From VGKU01 sp964388785 (GTDB lineage Bacteria; Patescibacteriota; Patescibacteriia; UBA9934; GWF2-40-263), in contig CAYMBX010000038.1 of assembly GCA_964388785.1 (NCBI GenBank), positions 1-8,219 on the forward strand: a stretch of DNA of 8,219 nt. The letters are read 5' to 3'. Positions 1 through 4,742 of this stretch are shown here, one piece after another. Both the position numbers and the translations under genes were made by a program. Position 1 is the stretch's first letter. Each line of letters opens with the position of its first letter. The notes beneath the pieces were generated by a model. The model made no database searches. It saw nothing but the letters and a program-made list of their open reading frames with translations, and had not been told where the DNA came from.

Positions 1-273
1 CACAATCGCACGATCAACGGCAAGCGGCTGTTGCTGTGCAAGAACAATTCCGGAAAGAACCGCCACTAAAATCGTCATGAGTGCGACAAGACGATTAATG
101 CGCATGGGGATATGTTCGCAGTTCGAACAATGCGGAATAAACGCAAACCGTTTTTCGAATCGATAGATGACTTTCTGAAGAGGTTTCTGTAGAGATTTTT
201 TTACGGGTTTCTTTACGGATTTTTTGACGACCTTTTTCACCGCTTGAGAGACCTTTTTTGTTTTTGTGGGCAT
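1..273 (-). CDS. Lys-rich N-terminus, single-pass membrane protein (partial)
   Basis: Ninety-one codons are open from an ATG at 273 down to the window edge, so the C-terminal part is missing. Residues 1-34 are a strongly basic, low-complexity tail with repeated KK(V/P/S) units and no acidic residue. A C-x-x-C pair follows (Cys49, Cys52, in HCSNCEH). A hydrophobic segment at about residues 62-79 looks like a transmembrane helix, and the chain then continues to the presumably extracytoplasmic side. The start is well supported: AGGAGAGGAG lies directly upstream, and a sigma70-like promoter lies about 40-65 bp further up. I recognise no family. The basic tail could bind nucleic acid or acidic lipids, and the Cys pair could bind a metal, but both are guesses. 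It is transcribed in the same direction as metK and the next small membrane protein, probably from its own promoter. Confidence 0.8.
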   Translation of the reverse strand, partial: MPTKTKKVSQAVKKVVKKSVKKPVKKSLQKPLQKVIYRFEKRFAFIPHCSNCEHIPMRINRLVALMTILVAVLSGIVLAQQQPLAVDRAIV

Positions 274-313
274 ACTCCTCTCCTAAAATGAAAGAGCTTA
301 AAAATTTGTAGTG

Positions 314-342
314 ATTATATCAAACTTTTTTTGGTGTGCAAA
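314..342 (-). promoter_or_regulatory. sigma70-like promoter for the Lys-rich membrane protein
   Basis: Reading the minus strand, a perfect -10 box TATAAT (314-319) is preceded by TTTGCA (337-342, 4/6 match to TTGACA) with a 17-bp spacer. Predicted transcription starts near 307. That gives a leader of about 35 nt containing the strong AGGAGAGGAG ribosome binding site. The -35 lies just past the stop codon of the upstream gene (345-347), so the downstream gene can be transcribed independently. Confidence 0.6.
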
Positions 343-344
343 AT

Positions 345-782
345 TCACGGAATACCAACGGCGATCACGACCGGTTTCGACAAATCAATTTCCGACCTCC
401 AGGTTTTCTCCAAACGATCCGAAACCGTTTTTTGCGCCACCCAACCCGTGTTCGCATCGTGAAATACGAACACGTGCGCATCATCCCCCACCCCCCATTT
501 ATCTTGTGCGTTTACAGTTACGGTTGGTTGGAATGCAAGACCTGCAACATCCGGGATAAGGAGATAATAGGAGCTGAGACGCCCATCGAGCGGGACGCCT
601 ACAGTATCGATAACATCGATGGAAACGGAGTGAATGGAACGTGAAACTCCTTCTAACACTACAACTCCATCTTCGGAACGTGCGAACACTTGTTCAGGCG
701 GCTGTGAAGCGATCACAAACAATGCCCCAACAAACACCAGAACAATGACCACGTTTCGCAACATACGGATGTATTGTATCAC
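345..782 (-). CDS. small membrane-anchored protein, unknown function
   Basis: This is a protein of about 145 residues with a short cytoplasmic N-terminus and one hydrophobic segment (about residues 10-25, VVIVLVFVGALFVIA). A mostly beta-type, probably extracytoplasmic domain of about 110 residues follows, ending in VVIAVGIP. I recognise no family. Three starts are possible: GTG at 812, GTG at 782 and ATG at 764. I chose 782 because its GTG overlaps the TGA of metK by 4 nt (GTGA), the usual arrangement for translational coupling. None of the three has a clear Shine-Dalgarno sequence, and 764 would still keep the membrane segment. It probably shares the metK transcript. The single-helix-plus-beta-domain plan resembles that of the protein at 4743-5288, although I see no sequence similarity. 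The reading frame is secure; the function is unknown. Confidence 0.75.
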   Translation of the reverse strand: MIQYIRMLRNVVIVLVFVGALFVIASQPPEQVFARSEDGVVVLEGVSRSIHSVSIDVIDTVGVPLDGRLSSYYLLIPDVAGLAFQPTVTVNAQDKWGVGDDAHVFVFHDANTGWVAQKTVSDRLEKTWRSEIDLSKPVVIAVGIP

Positions 783-1837
783 ACTGCCGGAGAGATCTCT
801 TGCGATTCCCACGGGAATTCTTCGCGCCCAAAAGTTCCATACACGGCTGTTTGTTGATAGATCGGCCGCTTCAATCGGAAGCGCTCTGCGATCGCTTCCG
901 GACGAAAGTCAAACGTTTTTTTCACAAGAGCAGTAAGATCTATTTTCGCTCCGCGCGATTTCTCCCCCATTCCAACTGCGGAAAGACAGACGGGTTCCGC
1001 GCGCCCCATGGTATAAACCACGTTCACAAGCGCGTTGGCCACAAGACCTTGATCGACCAACGACCGTGCGGCCGCTCGTGCAACATACGCACCGGCACGC
1101 TCCGCCCGAAGCGGATCCTTTCCCGAAAAAGATTTGTCTCCATGCGGAATGAGTCCTCCGTAAGTATCAACCGTCACCTTGCGGCCGGACGCGCCGGAAT
1201 CCGCACGAAAACCACAGACCGTGAAAGAACCGATTGGATTGATAAACACATGCATTCCTTCTTCACCGCCAAACGGAATGACGAGTGCTTCTAAAAGAGC
1301 GGAACGCACATCGCGTTCATGAATGCTCACGTGATGTCCACATAAGAGTGTCAAGGACTCGATCTGGTCGCGCTCCATCACAATCTGAACTTTCCCGTCC
1401 GGTTTCATCCAAGAAAATTTTGGATCTGTTTTTCGTAGCTGGTCCAAACGTCGGGTCAGTGCATGTGCAAACACCACAGGCCTCGGCAAGCGCTCAAGCG
1501 TTTCGTTTGTGGCGTATCCGTTCACGACCACCGTATCCATGACGCCGGTTTTTACACGTCGCATTTCCTCTGAAGGCTCCGCGATATTCGCAAACACTTC
1601 GATGTCGTCGGGATAACCGATCTCTTGATAGACTTTTTTGGCAAGCGCCCCTACGTCAAAATCGGCATGAGATTGCACCTCACCGCCGATCATCAGCATT
1701 CCTTGCGAGCCAAAAACATGGATGTCTACGCGGCTTTCGCTATCACGACGTAGATACTCATCAACAATAGCCTCTGCGATTTGATCGCACACTTTATCGG
1801 GCTGACCGGCTGTCACGGATTCAACAGTTTTAAACAT
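779..1837 (-). CDS. metK: S-adenosylmethionine synthase, divergent
   Basis: The 352-residue protein aligns by eye along the whole of bacterial MetK, which makes S-adenosylmethionine from ATP and methionine in the cytoplasm. Landmarks include ESVTAGQPDK (6-15), GGE (51-53), NGYATNE (106-112), PDGK (146-149), FINPIG (198-203), SGASGRKVTVDTYGG (214-228), FSGKDP (237-242) and YGTFGREEFPWE (333-344). E. coli MetK residues with counterparts here are Asp16 (D14), Glu55 (E53), Asp118 (D101), Lys165 (K149), Asp238 (D213), Arg244/Lys245 (R219/K220) and Lys265 (K240). Others differ: His14 is Gln12, Glu42 is His40, Lys269 is Arg244 and Asp271 is Glu246. The mobile loop carrying Gln98 is shortened by roughly 15 residues, which explains much of the short length (usual about 380-400). 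The start fits the conserved N-terminus; AAGGA lies 12 nt upstream. It is divergent from lexA. The family is clear; full activity is not. Confidence 0.92.
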   Translation of the reverse strand: MFKTVESVTAGQPDKVCDQIAEAIVDEYLRRDSESRVDIHVFGSQGMLMIGGEVQSHADFDVGALAKKVYQEIGYPDDIEVFANIAEPSEEMRRVKTGVMDTVVVNGYATNETLERLPRPVVFAHALTRRLDQLRKTDPKFSWMKPDGKVQIVMERDQIESLTLLCGHHVSIHERDVRSALLEALVIPFGGEEGMHVFINPIGSFTVCGFRADSGASGRKVTVDTYGGLIPHGDKSFSGKDPLRAERAGAYVARAAARSLVDQGLVANALVNVVYTMGRAEPVCLSAVGMGEKSRGAKIDLTALVKKTFDFRPEAIAERFRLKRPIYQQTAVYGTFGREEFPWESQEISPAV

Positions 1838-1898
1838 ATTTTTATGTCATCCTTCGACACCAAAGATTACCATACTCACATTTATCCACACCCGGCTA

Positions 1899-1927
1899 TT
1901 GCGTTCGCTTTTTGTTCGATCTAAGAT
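1899..1927 (+). promoter_or_regulatory. candidate lexA promoter
   Basis: TTGCGT (1899-1904) and TAAGAT (1922-1927) are separated by 17 bp and match the sigma70 consensus 3/6 and 4/6. Transcription would start near 1934, about 23 nt before the lexA ATG. The individual boxes are weak. The call rests on their correct spacing and on the operator array overlapping exactly this stretch. There is no Shine-Dalgarno sequence in the short leader. Confidence 0.45.
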
Positions 1928-1944
1928 ACGAACATACATCGAAC
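1903..1944 (+). promoter_or_regulatory. LexA-type operator array: two GTTC-N7-GTTC sites in mirror orientation
   Basis: Four half-sites lie upstream of lexA: GTTCG at 1903 and 1914, and CGAAC at 1929-1933 and 1940-1944. They form a direct pair GTTC-N7-GTTC, then its mirror image GAAC-N7-GAAC, with exact dyad symmetry about 1923/1924. The first pair falls in the spacer of the candidate promoter. The second covers the predicted transcription start. CGAAC/GTTCG is the half-site of the Bacillus-type LexA box (normally CGAAC-N4-GTTCG), while GTTC-N7-GTTC is the known alphaproteobacterial LexA arrangement. Autorepression of lexA is therefore likely. An effect on metK, whose start is 66 bp away on the other strand, is possible. 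Confidence 0.7.
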
Positions 1945-1956
1945 ACTCAAACCACT

Positions 1957-2571
1957 ATGTCCTCACTCACAAAAAAACAAGCTCAAGTTCTCGAGTTTAT
2001 TCGGACCCATCTCGAGGAATACGGATACGCCCCCTCCTATCGAGAAATTGGGGAACACTTAGGGCTTTCTTCACCCTCCACTGTCCATGCACACGTGCAA
2101 GCGCTTTATGAAAAGGGGGTAGTTTCAATTGGAGAAGACGGCGAGGCACGCTCGATCGAACTCACGGAGACTGTTCCAAACGAACCGGCTGTTCTCCTCC
2201 CGCTCATGGGACTGATCACCGCAGGCGAACCCATTGAAGCGGTGGAAGACAACGAAACGATGGCAATTCCAGCAACCTTTGTGGTAGATGGTTCCAATTC
2301 GTTTGTCTTAAGAGTCAAAGGACGATCCATGATTGAAGATGGAATTTTAGATGGAGATTACGTCGTTATTGAACGCAACCCCTCTCCCAGAAATGGTGAG
2401 GTGGTCGTTGCCCTGCTCGACAATGCGTATGCCACACTGAAACGATTTCATCGAGAACGAACCCGCATACGCCTTCAACCTGCCAACAGCACCATGGAAC
2501 CGATCTTTGTTAAAGATTGTATTATCCAGGGGGTTGTGAGGGCCGTTATACGAAAATTCCAACCGGTTTAA
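1957..2571 (+). CDS. lexA: LexA repressor, SOS regulon
   Basis: This is a 204-residue LexA, the usual length. Residues 1-65 form the winged helix-turn-helix; the recognition region GLSSPSTVHAHVQAL (36-50) resembles the Bacillus type. Residues 80-204 form the S24-type self-cleaving domain. It has the Ala89-Gly90 cleavage site (LITAGEP), nucleophile Ser124 (KGRSMIEDGILDGD) and general-base Lys161 (ATLKRF). LexA represses DNA-damage genes until activated RecA promotes its self-cleavage. The frame stays open upstream to a TTG at 1912, but that would lie inside the promoter and operators, so the ATG at 1957 is the better start. No Shine-Dalgarno sequence precedes it. It stands alone, divergent from metK, with repair genes downstream on the same strand. 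All catalytic residues are present, so it should be functional. Confidence 0.95.
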   Translation: MSSLTKKQAQVLEFIRTHLEEYGYAPSYREIGEHLGLSSPSTVHAHVQALYEKGVVSIGEDGEARSIELTETVPNEPAVLLPLMGLITAGEPIEAVEDNETMAIPATFVVDGSNSFVLRVKGRSMIEDGILDGDYVVIERNPSPRNGEVVVALLDNAYATLKRFHRERTRIRLQPANSTMEPIFVKDCIIQGVVRAVIRKFQPV

Positions 2572-2578
2572 TATGCTA

Positions 2579-2620
2579 CTGATCATTGATTCGTGAAGGG
2601 ATCCACGAAAAAATCATCAG
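2579..2620 (+). terminator. imperfect inverted repeat 3' of lexA, possible terminator
   Basis: Two 17-nt arms (2579-2595 and 2604-2620) pair at 14 of 17 positions around an 8-nt loop, starting 8 nt after the lexA stop codon. There is no T-run on the plus strand after the second arm, so it is not a standard intrinsic terminator. It may instead protect the 3' end of the lexA mRNA. The position makes a role at the end of lexA likely. Confidence 0.4.
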
Positions 2621-2630
2621 GCAAATGAAA

Positions 2631-2664
2631 AGACACTGCCGTCCGGCAAGACAAAACAGTGTCT
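2631..2664 (-). terminator. AGACACTG/CAGTGTCT hairpin, terminator-like on the minus strand
   Basis: Arms AGACACTG (2631-2638) and CAGTGTCT (2657-2664) form a perfect 8-bp stem, with a small GC-rich inner repeat near the left arm. Read on the minus strand, the stem runs into TTTTCATTT, a fair terminator tail. On the plus strand the tail is CTTCCC, a poor one. No minus-strand gene is visible just upstream (2665-3087). It may therefore end antisense transcription, or serve with the preceding repeat as the lexA 3' end. Confidence 0.35.
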
Positions 2665-2687
2665 CTTCCCAAACCACTTGGCACGCA

Positions 2688-2729
2688 CATGGACGTATCC
2701 ATGACGTATAGCGGTTTTTAAATTGTAAT
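2688..2729 (+). promoter_or_regulatory. candidate promoter with overlapping palindromic operator
   Basis: ATGACG (2701-2706, 4/6) and TGTAAT (2724-2729, 5/6) are 17 bp apart and resemble a sigma70 promoter with a start near 2736. The perfect inverted repeat CATGGA-N4-TCCATG (2688-2703) overlaps the -35 box. The direct repeat GACGTAT (2692-2698 and 2703-2709) has an 11-bp period, about one helical turn. Together these look like a regulated promoter. Its natural target would be the small ORF at 2739 or a non-coding transcript over the same bases. Confidence 0.4.
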
Positions 2730-2738
2730 CAAGGACGA

Positions 2739-2939
2739 ATGGGGAGGCAAGTGCCGGCTTGCCTCTCGATCGCTCCCTTCCCTTTCTCTATGTCCACACT
2801 CATCCTTCGCTTTCACAACAGTACATTCTCATTTTTGCACAAACGACGCAACCGAAGAATCAATGATCTATTCCAACAAATGCGCATCCGCACCAGCCGC
2901 CGACGTGTCAGACAAGCTCTACATTCTTTCCTAAAATAG
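2739..2939 (+). CDS. possible small basic protein, unknown
   Basis: A 66-residue frame starts with ATG only about 3 nt after the predicted transcription start of the promoter at 2701-2729, so it would be translated without a leader. An internal ATG at 2790 would give 49 residues. The C-terminal half is very Arg-rich (for example MRIRTSRRRVRQ) with net positive charge. I recognise no family. No Shine-Dalgarno sequence precedes either start, and the first codons overlap an 8-bp hairpin (GAGGCAAG 2744-2751 with CTTGCCTC 2758-2765). This could be a real small protein, a decayed fragment or the body of a small RNA. The conserved-loop hairpin at 2992-3034 would close the unit. Existence as a gene is uncertain. 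Confidence 0.25.
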   Translation: MGRQVPACLSIAPFPFSMSTLILRFHNSTFSFLHKRRNRRINDLFQQMRIRTSRRRVRQALHSFLK

Positions 2940-2991
2940 CGAAAGGCGACTGGGAAAATAAAGTGACTGACCAACTTTCATCCCAACAGAC

Positions 2992-3034
2992 AATCATGCT
3001 CTCAGTCGAGTGCTCGCAGACTGAGAGCATGATT
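2992..3034 (+). repeat. conserved-loop hairpin, copy 1
   Basis: A perfect 16-bp stem (AATCATGCTCTCAGTC, 2992-3007, with its complement at 3019-3034) encloses the 11-nt loop GAGTGCTCGCA (3008-3018). The loop matches copy 2 (4677-4687) at 10 of 11 positions in the same orientation, yet the stem sequence is unrelated. TTCATCC lies 8 nt before the stem, and CCANNAAAC follows 2 nt after it; both flanks recur at copy 2. There is no T-run, so it differs from the intrinsic terminator at 7362-7388. It ends 53 nt before the dinB operon and could act as terminator, leader structure or recombination/protein site. Confidence 0.8.
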
Positions 3035-3087
3035 ATCCATTAAACATAAGTTAGCTACACAAAGTTTTCCATATACACAAAGGCAGT

Positions 3088-3339
3088 ATGCACGAATTTC
3101 TTCATGACCCGATTGATGTCGATGTCGCCTTTCGCGACAACCGCGTCTTACCAAAACGTCTGCGTTGGAACAGGCGTGATTACCCGATCAGTCAGGTGAA
3201 CCTGGTGCATTCGGCACGCGAAGGGCAAAAACGCGTGTTCTATTTTTCCGTTTCAGACGACACAAACTATTTTAAGTTAAAGCTCGATCCCGAATCATTG
3301 GAATGGCACTTGGTCGAACTGTATACAGAAGGGACGTAA
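3088..3339 (+). CDS. DUF6504-like small protein, first gene of dinB operon
   Basis: This 83-residue soluble protein begins MHEFLHDPIDVDV. It has a core LPKRLRWNRRDYPISQV (22-38), a central YFSV...YFKLKLD strand region, and ends with WHLVELYTEG. The pattern 'basic, Arg-Trp-x-(G/N)-x-x-Tyr ... Tyr-x-x-(L/V) ... W-x-L-x-x-(V/L)-Y' recalls DUF6504, a family known beside Y-family polymerase (ImuB/DnaE2) genes in other bacteria. I place it there by memory of the pattern, not by search. It ends 9 nt before dinB, so the two are almost certainly co-transcribed, and an accessory role in translesion synthesis is a fair inference. The ATG at 3088 has AAAGG 4 nt upstream. A weak TATACA at 3072-3077 is the only -10 candidate nearby. 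No LexA-type half-sites are seen. Confidence 0.8.
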   Translation: MHEFLHDPIDVDVAFRDNRVLPKRLRWNRRDYPISQVNLVHSAREGQKRVFYFSVSDDTNYFKLKLDPESLEWHLVELYTEGT

Positions 3340-3348
3340 ACGAAAACA

Positions 3349-4566
3349 ATGCCAATCATTCTCCATATAGACATGAACAGCTATTTCGCGAGCGTAGAGC
3401 AACAGGCGAATCCATTTTTACGTGGGAAACCGATTGGGATTACCGGCAAGCACCAAAAACGTTCAATCGTCGCCACGGCATCTGTGGAGGCAAAACGTTT
3501 GGGTGTGAAAACAGCCATGTCCACATGGGAAGCAAAACGTATCTGTCCATCTCTGATTTTGTACCCGGGTGATACGGAAAAATACTCGGACATCACCCGT
3601 CGATTCAACCGGATCTATCGTGAGTTCACCGACCATGTTGAAGAATTCAGTGTCGACGAAAGCTTTCTCGATCTGACAGAGTATGTGTCGGACTATTTTG
3701 GTGCGACCTGTATCGCTCTTGCCATTCGCGAACGCCTCAAAACCGAACTTGGTGAATGGATCACGGCCTCGATCGGCATTGCGTCAAGCAAACTGATGGC
3801 CAAACTCTCTTCGGAATCCATGAAACCGAACGGTCTTACCGTCACACCTCCACATCGGGTATTGGATTTACTTGATCACTCTCCGCTCCGGAATCTCTGT
3901 GGCATCGGTCCCCGCATTGAACAACGCCTCAATGCTTTGGGGATCTTCACATTTGAACAATTACGTTACTTCCCTCTTGAATTGCTTGTTGATGAATTTC
4001 ATAGCTACGGATTTTGGCTCCACAATGCCGCCTGGGGTCGTGAAACGTCGTCTGTCTCTACAGTGAGACGGCGTGCTGATACCTCTCCAAAAAGTTACGG
4101 TCACTCTTATACTTTGCCGTATGACACGGATCACCCCAAAGAAATGCAGCGTTATTTACTCGGACTTGCCGATCGTGTGGCGTGGCGCATGCGCCGAGAC
4201 GGTCGCAGCGCAAAACAAATCCAGGTCTACGTCCGATACCACGATTTTTCCGGAATGGGACAACAGGTCCATTTGCGCGAACCAACCGCAAACGGACTCA
4301 CTCTCTTTAAAACGGCCTGGGGCATGATTGAACAATGGCGAGATGATACGAAACGTGTGCGCTTACTTGGAATTTCCGCTGCGGAACTTTGTGACTCAGA
4401 CGAACCTCAAACACTATTCCAAAAAGAACGCCGTGTGCGTCGTTTGCAATACGCGCTTGATCGGCTTCAACAGCGATATGGCGCCGGCGTGTGGACACGT
4501 GCCTCTTTACTCGATGTCCAATTCAAAGCCCGCTCAAGCGGCTTCCACTTCGACCATGAGTTGTAA
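3349..4566 (+). CDS. dinB: DNA polymerase IV, Y-family translesion polymerase
   Basis: This 405-residue enzyme copies past damaged bases in the cytoplasm, with low fidelity and no proofreading. The palm/fingers carry HIDMNSYFASVEQ (6-18), with metal ligand Asp8 and steric-gate Phe13, and SVDESFLDL (101-109), with Asp103 and catalytic Glu104. ASIGIASSKLMAKLSSESMKPNG spans 140-162. The thumb contains a helix-hairpin-helix region, LCGIGPRIEQRLNALGI (183-199). A little-finger domain follows (about 245-345). QTLF (354-357), in a charged C-terminal stretch, is a plausible sliding-clamp-binding peptide. All catalytic residues are present and the length is normal for DinB (about 350-420). A purine-rich GAAGG at the end of the upstream gene may help initiation. 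It is second in an operon with the DUF6504-like gene. Unlike many dinB genes, no LexA operator is visible upstream. Confidence 0.95.
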   Translation: MPIILHIDMNSYFASVEQQANPFLRGKPIGITGKHQKRSIVATASVEAKRLGVKTAMSTWEAKRICPSLILYPGDTEKYSDITRRFNRIYREFTDHVEEFSVDESFLDLTEYVSDYFGATCIALAIRERLKTELGEWITASIGIASSKLMAKLSSESMKPNGLTVTPPHRVLDLLDHSPLRNLCGIGPRIEQRLNALGIFTFEQLRYFPLELLVDEFHSYGFWLHNAAWGRETSSVSTVRRRADTSPKSYGHSYTLPYDTDHPKEMQRYLLGLADRVAWRMRRDGRSAKQIQVYVRYHDFSGMGQQVHLREPTANGLTLFKTAWGMIEQWRDDTKRVRLLGISAAELCDSDEPQTLFQKERRVRRLQYALDRLQQRYGAGVWTRASLLDVQFKARSSGFHFDHEL

Positions 4567-4659
4567 TTTTTGATTGTTCTTGATCCCTACGGCAGCAGGT
4601 GATCTGTGGAATAATTTTAGTTTCGACGTATCAAGTTGAACTTCCATTCATCCTGACAC

Positions 4660-4704
4660 GGCCATAGAGCTTGTTCGAGTACTCGCAGAACAAGCTCTAT
4701 GGCC
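4660..4704 (+). repeat. conserved-loop hairpin, copy 2
   Basis: A perfect 17-bp stem (GGCCATAGAGCTTGTTC, 4660-4676, with its complement at 4688-4704) holds the loop GAGTACTCGCA (4677-4687), which differs from copy 1 by a single base. The flank TTCATCC lies 6 nt before the stem, and CCACCAAAC overlaps its end. It sits between the convergent dinB and the minus-strand gene ending at 4743, where a bidirectional terminator would be expected. Neither strand shows a T-run after the stem. With copy 1 it brackets the dinB operon in direct orientation. Confidence 0.8.
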
Positions 4705-4742
4705 CACCAAACGTTGAATTATGAATAATTTCCGCTACTGAA

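Larger units (their letters stand above)
2572..3087. other. 516-bp region between lexA and the dinB operon
   Basis: There is no confident gene here. In order it holds an imperfect 17-bp inverted repeat after lexA and an 8-bp inverted repeat with a T-run on the minus strand. A candidate plus-strand promoter with a palindrome follows, then a possible small ORF beginning with a hairpin. Last is the first conserved-loop hairpin. I looked for tRNA T-arms, tmRNA and RNase P signatures on both strands and saw none. The density of inverted repeats is much higher than elsewhere in the window. Confidence 0.6.

Noticed and set aside
112..128. GTTCGCAGTTCGAAC resembling LexA half-sites
   Set aside because: The spacing does not match the lexA array (3 bp between the GTTC pair), and it lies within the coding sequence for the Cys-pair segment.
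779..781. Alternative genetic code (TGA read as glycine)
   Set aside because: TGA ends MetK, the helicase and the 345-782 protein at positions expected from family lengths and 4-nt overlaps, so the standard code applies.
1912..1956. TTG start extending LexA by 15 residues
   Set aside because: The extra codons coincide with the promoter -10 region and operator half-sites, and LexA proteins normally begin at the position of the ATG at 1957.
2572..3087. tmRNA, RNase P RNA or tRNA in the long gene-poor stretch
   Set aside because: I found no T-arm with CCA end, no tag reading frame and no RNase P core motifs on either strand.
2992..4704. Integron attC sites with cassettes
   Set aside because: The hairpins lack the conserved core ends RYYYAAC/GTTRRRY flanking a variable centre. 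Here the loop is fixed and the stem varies, and no integrase is in view. Only the general cassette-like layout was kept as a hypothesis.
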